A program made the position numbers and the translations under genes. Below the pieces are notes generated by a model. The model did not search any database and was not told where the DNA came from. It worked only from the letters and a program-made list of their open reading frames with translations. Shown here piece after piece: positions 15,158-23,881 of a stretch of 33,510 bases of DNA (position 1 is its first letter; the number at the start of each line of letters is the position of its first letter). Origin of the DNA: Clostridiales bacterium UBA929 (GTDB taxonomy: Bacteria > Bacillota > Clostridia > Oscillospirales > UBA929); the NCBI GenBank assembly GCA_002293625.1, contig DBDP01000126.1, positions 297 through 33,806 of the forward strand, written 5' to 3'.

Positions 15158-16248
15158 GCGCGTTGTATTAAGCTCGGCTTTTCGTCGCCGAGTTGCGCCG
15201 TGATTTTGCTTTCGGGGAATTCCGCCGTCACGGCAACGACCCGCGCCGGGCGTGTCAGCCCCCACTCGCGGCTGATAACGGTAAGCGTGTCGCCGAGGTC
15301 GTAGTCCCGACCCAGCACGACCCGCGCGTGGTTGATCTCGCATGTAAGGTTCAGGATCGCCTCGTAGTTCCGGGCGTTCACCATCGCAAGCCGCCGCAGC
15401 TCGTCGTACTCTTTGCCCGCCTCCGGGTGTTCCGCGCCGATGCTCATATGCACCTCGCGGCGGTCGATGCCGGTCGGCTCGTCGTTGCGGAAATAAACCA
15501 TCGTCAGCGCCTCGTCCTCAAACTCCGCGCCGCTCATTGTGGCATAGAATGCGTTTTTATAACCCGCCGTACTGTCTAGGCTGCTCATCGAAAGCGCCGT
15601 TTCGCGCTCCGTGGACAGCGGTGTAAGCCTGTCGCGCCCGGCGTAGCAGTCAAAGACAAATCCCCCGGCGTCGAAGTCCGGCGTCAGAGACAGCCCGATC
15701 TGCGCTTCCTTCGCGATCAAGCTGACAACCTCCAGCAGATTGTCATGCCGCGTCATGTACTTGTCGTCCGGCACACCCAGCCGCTTGTCCGGCGCGACCG
15801 TCAGCCCCGGCAGTTTTCGCCCGATGCCGAACGGCGCGGCGGCGTTCCCCGTGACAAAGTGCTTGATGATTGTCTCGCTGGAACCGCGCACGGCGTCGTA
15901 GCCCATCGCAGCCGTGCCGCCGGTGGTTTCCGGCGGCACGGTGATCTTGCGTTCCAGCAGTCCGAGCAAGTCAGACCCCGCCAGCGTGACGATGCTGCCG
16001 GAAACGTCGGAGGAACGGGATATTTCCTCAATAATCCCGTAGAACCGCCGCCCAATTTCGATAAACGCGCCTATCCGAACCGACCGCGCGATTTCTTCGC
16101 CGGCGGGTACCGACACCGCAAAGCTCCCCTTTTCCGAGTACCGGCTTGTCCATGTAATCCGGGAGCATTTATATGTCGTCCCCACCCGCCGGAACGGGAC
16201 ACCCTCGCCCGCGAATTCGTACAGCCGCACCTCTGTTGTACTGCTCAT
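15130..16248 (-). CDS. Siphovirus ReqiPepy6 Gp37-like tail protein (Tal-like)
   Basis: 372 residues. Features recalled from the Gp37-like family: EVRLYEFAGEGVPFRR start, ITWTSRYSEKGSFAVSVP, FIEIGRRFYGIIEEI, TLAGSDLLGLLERK, and a late segment DYDLGDTLTVISREWGL. This class sits at the tail tip after the tape measure protein. The start overlaps the tape measure stop (ATGA). The last codons, QLTANR, come from repeat R4. Confidence 0.8.
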   Translation of the reverse strand: MSSTTEVRLYEFAGEGVPFRRVGTTYKCSRITWTSRYSEKGSFAVSVPAGEEIARSVRIGAFIEIGRRFYGIIEEISRSSDVSGSIVTLAGSDLLGLLERKITVPPETTGGTAAMGYDAVRGSSETIIKHFVTGNAAAPFGIGRKLPGLTVAPDKRLGVPDDKYMTRHDNLLEVVSLIAKEAQIGLSLTPDFDAGGFVFDCYAGRDRLTPLSTERETALSMSSLDSTAGYKNAFYATMSGAEFEDEALTMVYFRNDEPTGIDRREVHMSIGAEHPEAGKEYDELRRLAMVNARNYEAILNLTCEINHARVVLGRDYDLGDTLTVISREWGLTRPARVVAVTAEFPESKITAQLGDEKPSLIQRATRQLTANR

Positions 16249-19200
16249 CGTCCCAGCATCAGCCTTTCAATTTCGTTCCGCACCACCGCCGCGATCATCT
16301 CCGGCGTAACGGCGATCACGGTGCTAACGGATATGGGGTACGTCGTCTGCCGGTTGTCTTGTTGTATCGTCGCGCCCATTGATTGCTCAATCTGCCGCCG
16401 CGCCGCGTCGTAGGCTTCCTGCACGGCGGTCAGCGGCATCTCGCGGGGCTTGCCGGTTAGCTGCTCCACCATCACGGCGTACAGTTCCTCGTATTGTTCC
16501 AGCAGCGCGTCCCGCGCGCGCTCCGCTTCCTCGATCTGCCGGTCGGCAAGCGTTTCCGCCGCGTCGATCTGCTGCCGGACGGCGTCCTTCTCCGCTTCCT
16601 TTTGTTCGCGGTAAAGCTCGTCCTCCCGCTCCTGTTGCAGGCGCAAAAGCTCTTTTTCCAGCTCTATCCTGTTTTCGGCGTTCCGCTCGTACTCAATGTC
16701 CATTTGCAGCTTCGCGAGGCGTTTCGCGTAGTCCTCATCCTCATTGAGTTTATCGCGGGCGGCTAACTCGTCGTCGATGTTCTGAATAATCTCGTTCAGG
16801 CGCTTTTTCTCAAGGTCAAGCTCTTTCTGAATCTGCTTTTTCCGCTCGTCGTAGGCGGCTTGCGCTTCTTTCTTCGCGAGGGCTTCGCGCTCGGCGATTT
16901 CCCGCTCCTGTTGCTTCAGTTCCTCCTGACGCGCCCGCTCGGCGGCTTCCTTCATCCGCTTTTCCCACTGGTAAATCTCAACGTCAACGCCACGGCTGTC
17001 GTCCTGCAGTGCCGGATGCCAAAGGTATTGTTGTTGCAGCTCCCGCAGTTTTTTGTAGAATTCTTCCTCGGTAATCAAGTCCATGTCGCGCTTATATTCA
17101 ATCTCCCGGCGTCCCCGGTCAAAAGCGGCTTTCATCGAGGCGATCCATTCCTCATATTCCCGTTGCCGCTCGTCCTCCGCCTGCTTCCGGGCATCCTCTA
17201 TCCGCTTCCACTCCGCCTCGATGTCGTCGGCTAAGTCGCGCTCCAGCTGGGCGATTGTGTCGTTCGCCGCTTTCCACGCCTCGGTTCCCTCTTTTAGGAA
17301 GGTATCGCGGTTCTTTTTGTAGGCTTCGATAAAAGCCCGCTGCCCGTCTATCGTGTCGCCGTAATGCTCCGTTATGTTCCGCTGGTCTTCTTTCATCGCG
17401 GCGTTGAAGCGGGCGGTGCTTTCCTCCACAATCCCGGCTTCCACGGCGGCTAGGGAACCGTAGTGGCTTATAAGCGCGACCGTCGCGTCTTGGTACTCTT
17501 TCGTCCCCTCTGTCAGGTACTCGTTCCGTAACCATCGCAACCGTTCGTAGTATTCGTCCTCCGCGTCCAGAGCGTCTTTGGTGCTGATGGCGCGGGCGTA
17601 CTTCGCGTCGTCCACGCCTTGATTGTATAGCTTTATCCGCTCCTTTTCCGCGTCCTCTTCGGCTTTCAGGGACTCTTTCGCCAAGTCGTCGTTGAATTTC
17701 TTCCTGTCCAGCATATAGGCTTTCCAGTCTTTGGAGCCTTCCTCCAAGTACCGCTTCGCCAGTTCATCCAGCTTCGCGTAATACTCTTCCTCGGTGATGT
17801 ACTCCATTTCAAGATGCCATTTGAGGTCTTCCCTCTGCGCGTTATATGTTTCAAGGTTCTCGCGGCGGCGCTTTTCCTCCGGGGTCTCTTCTTCTTTTTT
17901 GCTGCCGCCGGTTTTTGTTGGTGTCCACGGGCTGTTCAGGCTGTCCCGCAGTTCCTGCATCATCGCGATCGTGTTCCCGATTGCCGTCTGGGACGCCAGT
18001 ATCTGCTCCAGCGCGGCGTTGTCGTCCTTCAAGAACTGCTGGGTCGCGAGGTTGTTTGCTGACACCGCCGCCATTTTCGCGTCAATGGAGCGGCGGGCTT
18101 CTTCCTCCGCCGCGATGGCGCGGGCAAGGGCGGATTCCTGTATCGCGATCTGCGCGTCCAGTTCCGCCTGCGCCAACAGGCGCAGGGCTTCCTCTTGGAT
18201 GGTGTAGCCGTCTTTGGTTTTCTGTATCTGCGTCGCGAGCTGCGGGTACTGCTGTATTAGGTTCATGATGCCGCTGTAGGTGAGGCTCTGGCCGCTCGTT
18301 ACGGCGTCCAGCGTTTTTGTGAGGCTGTCGTAGGAGCTGATGGATTTGTCGAGGGCCTTTTGTTCTTCCTCGATGGCTTTGGTGAGGTCATTGGTGGCGT
18401 CGGCAGCGTTGCCCGTGTCCTCGACAATAGTTTTTAGGGGGCCGGTCGAGCCTTCCATAATTCCCGCTAATTCGTTTTGCAGGGCGCTTATTGTCTCTAG
18501 GTTCTTTGCGTGTTCCGTTTCCTCCGCATGGAGTTCTTTATACAATGCGATGTTTTCATCTGTATAAATGGTAAGTTCTCGAAAGGATTTCAAAACTTGA
18601 TTTAGCTCTGCGTCTAGTCGTTCTGTATCGCTCAGTAAATCCCATTGGGCCTTTAATTCTTTAAACGCTTCGCTCCGTTCGGCTCCTTGATTCTTTTCTA
18701 TTTCCCTCTGTCGCTCGTAAAGCGCGTAAAGCTCATCCATAACAATTTTTGCTTCCGCTTCTTTGCGGTGAGCTTCAATGAGGTCTTCAACAGCGCCGAC
18801 CGTTTGATTGATGGTATTTGTTTGTTCGTCGTAGGTAAGATTAAGGTTTCCGTTGGCTTCGTTCAGTTTTTCAACGATGGTTTTCAGTTCTTGTTTGCGC
18901 CCGGCATCGTCGTCTTGAACAGCCAGCAGCTCTTTCATACGCTCAACCAACGCTAGGGAGGCGGCGGCATTTTTGTCAGTGCCCTCCCGTTGATCCGCAA
19001 AAGATTTTCGCGTTTCTTCAAATGCTTCCCGCTGGTCACGTATCGCCTCTGTAGCCTGCTCCACTTCGCTTTTTACAAGGCTATTCGCTACGCCGAACGC
19101 CGTCACAGCGGAAATCACAAGCCCGATCGCCGTACCAATCGCGCCCCACGGGGTGGCGATCATTGAACCGTTCAACGCGTCTTGGCTGGCTTTCGCGGCG

Positions 19201-20819
19201 ACATTGGCGGCAATCCATGTGCCGATTTTCGCCACTAAATCAGCGAACTTGCCGGCGGCTTTTCCGAGGATGCTCGTCATCGGGCCGAAGATCGCGATAA
19301 ACAGGCCGATCTTGGTAACCAGTCCGCCGGTTCTTTCATCCAAGTCAATCAAATACTCGGCAAAATTGCCGACGCCTTTCAGCACGTCGGCGATAACGGG
19401 TAAGAAATGATCGCCGAGCTGGATACCCAGCGCGGTCACTTCGTTTTTCGCAAGCTGCATCTTTCCGGCGGTGGTTTCGTATACCACGCTCGCGCCCTCG
19501 GCGAGAGCGGTGTTTTCTTTCCATGCGTTTTTGCTGATGTCAAGGGATTTCGCGAATAGGTCGCCCGATCCGGCGGCGCGGCGCAGCGCGTCGGAAAGGC
19601 GTACCTCCGTCAGTCCCAATTCATCCAGCGTTACGATGGTGGATTGTCCGAGGCGGCTTGTGTCGCCCAGCCCCTGCGTGAACGCCAGCAGCGCGGACGC
19701 GGCGTCCGTGCGCCATGCCTCCGCAAACTGCGATGCGCTCATGCCCGCGACGGTCGCGAACTGCTCCACCTTTTCGCTGCCGGTTTCCACGGCAATCTGT
19801 ATTTGGTTGATTGCTTTGCTGAACGCGGTGCCGCCCGCCTGCGCTTCTAGTCCGACGGAGGACAGAGCGCCCGCGAGGCCGATGATCTCCGCTTCGCTCA
19901 TTCCCGCCTGCGAACCGGCGGCGGCGAGGCGCAGGGCCATTTCCATTATCGACGACGCGGTGGTGGCGGTGGATTTGTCCAGCGCGAATACGGAGGAACC
20001 GAGCTTGTCAACGTCGCCCTGCGCCATCTGCGTAATGTTCGCAAATTTCGCGAACCCTTCCGCACCCGTTGTTCCGGCGAGGTTTGTCACGGTTCCAAGG
20101 TCGGCCATTGTGCGGGTAAAGGCCATGATGTTTTCATTTTCCACGCCGAGCTGACCGGCAATCTCCGCGATTTTGGCAAGCTCCGTCGCGGCGACGGGGA
20201 TTTCTTTCGAAAGCGCGATAATGTCGTCCCGCATCGCCTGTAACGCTTCGCCGGTCAGGTCGGTCGTCTTGCTGACGCCCGCCATCGCGCGCTCCATGTC
20301 AATCGCCGCTTTAACGCCGAATGCGAATCCGGCGGTTATGGCAGCGGAAACGATGGACGCTTTTTTGCCGAAGGCCTCAAGATTGTTCCCGGCTTTTTTG
20401 ATACTATCGGTTACGCGGTCTAAGGATAGTTTTTGAATCTCCGCCAGTTCTTTTGCCGCTTTCATCGCGGCGGTTTCGGCTTTCAGCAGCTCTTTTTCGG
20501 TTTCCTGTATCTTTCGGTTGAGTGCGACCCACGCTTCGCTGTTTTTATCTACCTCGCCGATGGCGGTTTTTGCCCTGTTAAGCTCATCTCTGAACAAGGC
20601 CACTTTATCCCCGGCGAGTTTTGTACGCTCGGCGGCTTTGGCCATAGCTTGGTTGTATTTTTCGCCGTCCCAATGGATTTTGAGCTGTGTTTTCAGGTTG
20701 TTCAGCTCTGTTCCGAGACGCGACATACCGTCTTTGATCTCTTTGCTTTTCTGCTGGAATTCGGTGGTGTCCAGTTTGAATTGCGCGAATATCTGACGGA
20801 TGATAGTACCCTTACCCAT
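16245..20819 (-). CDS. Tail tape measure protein (TP901 family)
   Basis: 1524 residues behind TTTTTGGAGGC. N-terminal coiled coil (about 1-150); TP901 core about 170-400 (ERAMAGVSKTTDLTGEALQ, MRDDIIALSKEIPVAATELA, QAGMSEAEIIGLAGALSSVG); hydrophobic stretches about 495-590 (LFIAIFGPMTSILGKAAGKF, AIGTAIGLVISAVTAFGVA); then long charged coiled coils to the C terminus. The protein fixes tail length; at the usual 0.15 nm per residue the tail would be about 230 nm (inference). A segment at about 17.03-17.81 kb holds four imperfect copies of a unit with the pattern YxxKLxxLxxxYLxEGTxxW. Its start is divergent from hicAB, so it may need its own promoter. Confidence 0.93.
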   Translation of the reverse strand: MGKGTIIRQIFAQFKLDTTEFQQKSKEIKDGMSRLGTELNNLKTQLKIHWDGEKYNQAMAKAAERTKLAGDKVALFRDELNRAKTAIGEVDKNSEAWVALNRKIQETEKELLKAETAAMKAAKELAEIQKLSLDRVTDSIKKAGNNLEAFGKKASIVSAAITAGFAFGVKAAIDMERAMAGVSKTTDLTGEALQAMRDDIIALSKEIPVAATELAKIAEIAGQLGVENENIMAFTRTMADLGTVTNLAGTTGAEGFAKFANITQMAQGDVDKLGSSVFALDKSTATTASSIMEMALRLAAAGSQAGMSEAEIIGLAGALSSVGLEAQAGGTAFSKAINQIQIAVETGSEKVEQFATVAGMSASQFAEAWRTDAASALLAFTQGLGDTSRLGQSTIVTLDELGLTEVRLSDALRRAAGSGDLFAKSLDISKNAWKENTALAEGASVVYETTAGKMQLAKNEVTALGIQLGDHFLPVIADVLKGVGNFAEYLIDLDERTGGLVTKIGLFIAIFGPMTSILGKAAGKFADLVAKIGTWIAANVAAKASQDALNGSMIATPWGAIGTAIGLVISAVTAFGVANSLVKSEVEQATEAIRDQREAFEETRKSFADQREGTDKNAAASLALVERMKELLAVQDDDAGRKQELKTIVEKLNEANGNLNLTYDEQTNTINQTVGAVEDLIEAHRKEAEAKIVMDELYALYERQREIEKNQGAERSEAFKELKAQWDLLSDTERLDAELNQVLKSFRELTIYTDENIALYKELHAEETEHAKNLETISALQNELAGIMEGSTGPLKTIVEDTGNAADATNDLTKAIEEEQKALDKSISSYDSLTKTLDAVTSGQSLTYSGIMNLIQQYPQLATQIQKTKDGYTIQEEALRLLAQAELDAQIAIQESALARAIAAEEEARRSIDAKMAAVSANNLATQQFLKDDNAALEQILASQTAIGNTIAMMQELRDSLNSPWTPTKTGGSKKEEETPEEKRRRENLETYNAQREDLKWHLEMEYITEEEYYAKLDELAKRYLEEGSKDWKAYMLDRKKFNDDLAKESLKAEEDAEKERIKLYNQGVDDAKYARAISTKDALDAEDEYYERLRWLRNEYLTEGTKEYQDATVALISHYGSLAAVEAGIVEESTARFNAAMKEDQRNITEHYGDTIDGQRAFIEAYKKNRDTFLKEGTEAWKAANDTIAQLERDLADDIEAEWKRIEDARKQAEDERQREYEEWIASMKAAFDRGRREIEYKRDMDLITEEEFYKKLRELQQQYLWHPALQDDSRGVDVEIYQWEKRMKEAAERARQEELKQQEREIAEREALAKKEAQAAYDERKKQIQKELDLEKKRLNEIIQNIDDELAARDKLNEDEDYAKRLAKLQMDIEYERNAENRIELEKELLRLQQEREDELYREQKEAEKDAVRQQIDAAETLADRQIEEAERARDALLEQYEELYAVMVEQLTGKPREMPLTAVQEAYDAARRQIEQSMGATIQQDNRQTTYPISVSTVIAVTPEMIAAVVRNEIERLMLGR

Positions 20820-20851
20820 GACCTATGCCTCCAAAAAGAAATTAAATAATA

Positions 20852-20893
20852 TTACGTAACACTATTGACATTACGTAAAATTAAGCGTATAAT
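20852..20893 (+). promoter_or_regulatory. hicAB promoter with paired operator palindromes
   Basis: TTGACA (20865-20870), 17 bases, TATAAT (20888-20893): a perfect sigma-A consensus. Two identical 8-bp palindromes TTACGTAA lie at 20852-20859 and 20871-20878, 19 bp apart centre to centre, flanking the -35 box. They are likely binding sites for HicB (ribbon-helix-helix), giving autoregulation. The site lies between divergent hicA and the tape measure gene and could affect both. Confidence 0.85.
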
Positions 20894-20917
20894 AGTAATC
20901 AGAAAGGGGTTGGGAGC

Positions 20918-21094
20918 GTGAAGCCATCCGAGTTCGTCCGGCTGATAAAAAAGAACGGATTCAAACTTGACCATCACGGCACAAACCACGACTTCTACAG
21001 CGACGGAAAACGGCTCGTTATGGTGGAACGCCACAGCCGAGACATTAAAGACAAAACACTTTCTCGTATGATGAAAGACGCGGGGTTGAAATAA
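20918..21094 (+). CDS. hicA: HicA toxin (mRNA interferase)
   Basis: 58 residues from GTG 20918 behind GGGGTTGGGAG. It has the double-stranded-RNA-binding fold pattern of HicA: KPSEFVRLIKKNGFKLDHHGTNHDF, ERHSRDIKDKTLSRMMKDAGL (two segments). The His in GTNHDF is the expected catalytic residue. It cleaves mRNA when not held by HicB. hicB follows 32 bases later. The pair lies on the strand opposite to all surrounding prophage genes and has its own promoter. Confidence 0.9.
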   Translation: MKPSEFVRLIKKNGFKLDHHGTNHDFYSDGKRLVMVERHSRDIKDKTLSRMMKDAGLK

Positions 21095-21126
21095 ACCCCC
21101 GTCCGCCGAAGCAAAAGGAGGCTTGT

Positions 21127-21519
21127 ATGAAATACGTTTATCCCGTGGTTCTTTCCCCCGAAAAAGAGGGCGGCTACTGCGTATACGCACCGGACTTTCC
21201 GGGATGCGTCACCGATTCGGAAACGCTGCTGGAGGGAATTGAAAAAATCCGGGAAGGGTTATGCGGTATGCTTATGATCCATGAGAGGGACGGCACCCCC
21301 ATCCCCTCCCCGGGCGATCCAAAATCCGTTGAGTGCGAACCCGGCGACACCGTTACCCTTGTGGACGCCGACGTCGGCGAATACAACCGCCGGCACGGTT
21401 CTGCCGCTGTCCGCCGCACAATCAGCATTCCCGCGTGGATGGATGACGCCGCGTCCCGCGCGGGGGTCAGTCTGTCACAACTCACGCAGGACGCACTGCG
21501 ACGTCAATTAAACTTGTAG
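21127..21519 (+). CDS. hicB: HicB antitoxin
   Basis: 130 residues behind AAAAGGAGG. The partial RNase H-like N terminus (KYVYPVVLSPEKEGGYCVY, APDFPGCVTDSETLLEGIE) binds HicA. The C-terminal ribbon-helix-helix (RRTISIPAWMDDAASRAGVS then LSQLTQDALRRQL) binds DNA. The likely targets are the TTACGTAA pair upstream of hicA. The stop TAG lies inside repeat R2, so the C terminus (LNL) may have been set by repeat insertion. Confidence 0.92.
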   Translation: MKYVYPVVLSPEKEGGYCVYAPDFPGCVTDSETLLEGIEKIREGLCGMLMIHERDGTPIPSPGDPKSVECEPGDTVTLVDADVGEYNRRHGSAAVRRTISIPAWMDDAASRAGVSLSQLTQDALRRQLNL

Positions 21520-21541
21520 GGACGACCGCCCTCGGTCGTCC
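21516..21541 (+). repeat. R2 repeat providing the hicB stop
   Basis: GTAGGGACG start, 9-bp arms GGACGACCG/CGGTCGTCC, loop CCCT. Its TAG at 21517-21519 is the hicB stop. Identical to copies at 13151-13176, 22453-22478, 23967-23992 and 27781-27806; a one-base variant is at 26386-26411. Confidence 0.85.
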
Positions 21542-21559
21542 GTCGTAATCATGGCAATA

Positions 21560-22219
21560 TTAAACTTCCGGGGTTCCCTCGTCCTCGCCGCCTGTTCCGC
21601 CATCTTCCGCCGGCGGGAACTTGTCGCCGTCGGCGGGCTTCCAGTTCGGGTCGGCGAAAAAGTTCCGCTCGATTGCCGCCGCGTCCATCCCTTCCGGCAG
21701 TTCCGGGTCGTCGCTGTTGACCAGCATCTCCGAGGGCTTCCCATTGTTGAAATCGGCCGCGCCAAAGGCGTATGTTCCGTTTTGGAACGAAACCGAACCG
21801 GCTTTTGTGTCTGTGGTTTCATCCGAAAGCGTAGGCTTCACCTTCCCGTGACGGATATAACGGAACGTTCCGTCCGAGTAGGTGTACTTATACATCACGG
21901 CAATGTAAATCGGATTGATCTCTCCCACAAAAAGACCGCCCTTTTCGTATTCAAGACCGTACCATACCGCCATGACGTCGGGCGGCACGTCAATCAGGCC
22001 GAGCGTCAACGTCTTATCTCCAAGCTGCGACGCTGTTTCCACCACCCGATTGTCCGCGTGGTTAGACGCCGTGGACGCGTTTCGCGAAACGGCGGCGCTC
22101 TTTAGATGGGGTAACGCCTGCACTTCCCCATATTTCGGGGTGCCTTTAACGGGGTCTTCCGTCAGCGGTGCCCAATGGAGATCGCTGACGCCTATCCTCG
22201 ATACGGGAGCTTTATACAT
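21560..22219 (-). CDS. Major tail tube protein (phi13-like family)
   Basis: 219 residues behind AAGGAGG. Pattern of phi13-type major tail proteins: YKAPVSRIGVSDLHWAPLTED, GEVQALPHLKSAAVSRNAST, LIDVPPDVMAVWYGLEYEKGG, EINPIYIAVMYKYTYSDGTF. It polymerises into the tail tube around the tape measure protein. It overlaps the small upstream gene by 8 bases. Unusually, the next gene on the left is + strand hicB, where tail assembly chaperones normally sit. Confidence 0.85.
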   Translation of the reverse strand: MYKAPVSRIGVSDLHWAPLTEDPVKGTPKYGEVQALPHLKSAAVSRNASTASNHADNRVVETASQLGDKTLTLGLIDVPPDVMAVWYGLEYEKGGLFVGEINPIYIAVMYKYTYSDGTFRYIRHGKVKPTLSDETTDTKAGSVSFQNGTYAFGAADFNNGKPSEMLVNSDDPELPEGMDAAAIERNFFADPNWKPADGDKFPPAEDGGTGGEDEGTPEV

Positions 22220-22391
22220 CGCCTTTTTCCTCCTTCATTTCTTCCACAAATGGACCTTGCTCGTGGTTTACAAGCGCGGTAAAGCGCGTCTTTGTCAGGG
22301 TCAGCTCCGATCCGATCCCGCGAAAGATCAGATCATTTTCTTTGTCGCGGAAGGCTTTAATCACCCTCGCTTTTATTTTTACTGCGGCCAT
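22212..22391 (-). CDS. Small prophage protein after the capsid gene
   Basis: 59 residues from ATG 22391 with GGAGGAG 5 bases before. Pattern AAVKIKARVIKAFRDKENDL, RGIGSELTLTKTRFTALVNH, FVEEMKEE resembles the short basic proteins (VxVIxxFxDKE...T..R...L...G.VEE) often found just after the major capsid gene in Firmicutes siphophages. Function unknown; possibly a head-completion or decoration accessory. It overlaps the next gene by 8 bases, supporting that it is translated. Confidence 0.75.
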   Translation of the reverse strand: MAAVKIKARVIKAFRDKENDLIFRGIGSELTLTKTRFTALVNHEQGPFVEEMKEEKGDV

Positions 22392-22411
22392 TGGACTCCT
22401 CCGTTCTTAAT

Positions 22412-22630
22412 GTAGGGGCGATTCGTAATCGCCTGTGGTTTCCCCGTCCCCGGTAGGGACGACCGCCCTCGGTCGTCCGTGGTACCTATGTCGCAATACT
22501 GCGGACGGTCGGGGCGACCGTCCCTACCCGCTCGGCGGGTTACACGCGGACGCGCAATGCGCGCCCCTACGTCCCATCGTAACCCCCGTCTGACTGTTAT
22601 CTGTTATCTGAAAACTGTTAACTGTCCGTC
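22412..22630. repeat. Repeat cluster R1-R2-R2'-R3-R4 downstream of the capsid gene
   Basis: R1 at 22412-22433, R2 at 22453-22478, an R2 variant inverted at about 22501-22528 (GCGGACGGTCGGGGCGACCG core), R3 at 22551-22572, spacer TCCCATCGTAACCCCC, and R4 at 22583-22630 ending against the capsid stop. These fill the whole space between the capsid gene and the next gene. No additional gene is seen here. Confidence 0.85.
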
Positions 22631-23828
22631 ACGCTTCCGGCGCGGCGGGCGTCACCCGCACGTCCAGCACCGCCGGTGTCAGGCCGGAAATGTCGCAGTA
22701 CACGAAAGCGTTCTCGTCCTCCGCGCGCCCGTTGCCGTAAAGGAAAATCCTGTACCCTCTCTGATGCTCGAAAAACTTCACGGAATCGTCGAACTCCAGC
22801 TTCCCGCCCTGCCCGTTGCCGAGTGCGCAGAAATACTTGTCCGCGAGACCGATCACAGCTTTCCCGACAGGCAGCGCGCCGCTCTTCACAACGGTAATGT
22901 CATACGGCATCGCGTCTTTCCTCCATGAGCCGTCGGCGGCGCGGGGGGTGACGCCGGGGTAAACCTTCGTGAAGTAGTCCGTGGGGTTGCACACCATCAG
23001 CAGGCACGGCACGTCTCGATCATATCCGTTCGGTGTCTTGGACACTTGCGCGAGGATACCCCCGATGCTCACCGGGTCGAGAGAGTTCAGCGTCATCGGC
23101 GTTTTTCGCGGGTAGACGCTGTCCGTCGCGCCGGTCAGCTTGCGCGTCATGCCGATCGGCTTGTTTTTCCCGTCGCCGTCCACGATGGCTCTCTCCAGCC
23201 CTTTCGCGAGCCTGTTCAACAGAATCGTCCGCACAAAGCGGTCAATCCATACCGGGCCGAGGTCGAGGTAGGCGCGCGGGATCACCATCCGCGCGGAGAG
23301 CTTTTTCAGATCCAGCGTGTTCTTCTCGAAATCGCCGGTCAGTTCATCGCCGATGTCGCCGGTCAACTCACCCCACGTCGCCTCACCGGCGGACGACGCG
23401 AAATAGAATTTCATCAGCGCGGCGGTGTTGGTGAAGCTGATCGCGCCCAGCAGCGGGTAGTTTTCGGTCAGGTCGTCGAAAACGCGGTCAAACACCGTTT
23501 CCGGCAGCACCACGTCTGCGCCCGTCAGCGCCGCCGTTACCGCGCCCTTTGAATCGTGCTTCGCTGCGGCAATCTGCGCGTCCCAAAACTTCTTTTCTTT
23601 CGCGGTCAGCTTGACGCCGCCGCGCGCCACCGTGATTTCCTCGTCGCGGGCATAGCCCAGCGCCTCGGTCACGGATGCTTTGATGTTCGCCTCCATGCTC
23701 TGCATCTGGTCAAAAACGGCTCCGGCGTAGCCGGCGGTGTCGTTTTCGGCGGCTTGTTTCTGCACCGACGCGATGAATGCCGCCCGCTCGGTGTCGCTGC
23801 CCGCGAGGGTTTCTTGTAAAAGGTTCAT
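22629..23828 (-). CDS. Major capsid protein, HK97 fold
   Basis: 399 residues behind AAGGATG. N-terminal helical delta-like segment (about 1-105, ENDTAGYAGAVFDQMQSMEA), then the HK97 core: VVLPETVFDRVFDDLTENYP, LLGAISFTNTAALMKFYFA, WGELTGDIGDELTGDFEKNT, KLSARMVIPRAYLDLGP, LERAIVDGDGKNKPIGM. The ClpP-like protease gene directly before it would remove the N-terminal segment during maturation. R4 follows the stop by a few bases. Confidence 0.92.
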   Translation of the reverse strand: MNLLQETLAGSDTERAAFIASVQKQAAENDTAGYAGAVFDQMQSMEANIKASVTEALGYARDEEITVARGGVKLTAKEKKFWDAQIAAAKHDSKGAVTAALTGADVVLPETVFDRVFDDLTENYPLLGAISFTNTAALMKFYFASSAGEATWGELTGDIGDELTGDFEKNTLDLKKLSARMVIPRAYLDLGPVWIDRFVRTILLNRLAKGLERAIVDGDGKNKPIGMTRKLTGATDSVYPRKTPMTLNSLDPVSIGGILAQVSKTPNGYDRDVPCLLMVCNPTDYFTKVYPGVTPRAADGSWRKDAMPYDITVVKSGALPVGKAVIGLADKYFCALGNGQGGKLEFDDSVKFFEHQRGYRIFLYGNGRAEDENAFVYCDISGLTPAVLDVRVTPAAPEA

Positions 23829-23851
23829 GTCTTACATCCTTTCTTGTGTAA

Positions 23852-23870
23852 GGGCGGGGTTATCCCGCCC
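23852..23870. repeat. R6 palindrome upstream of the capsid gene
   Basis: GGGCGGG-GTTAT-CCCGCCC between the protease stop and the capsid start. Preceded by GTGTAA, echoing the GTAGGG edge of R1-R3. It lies inside the 53-base spacer that also carries the capsid ribosome binding region. Confidence 0.7.
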
Positions 23871-23881
23871 GTGATTATTGA

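Noticed and set aside
15745..16413. + strand open frame of 222 codons
   Set aside because: Antisense to the Gp37-like and tape measure genes, Arg/Pro-rich, no ribosome site; shadow frame.
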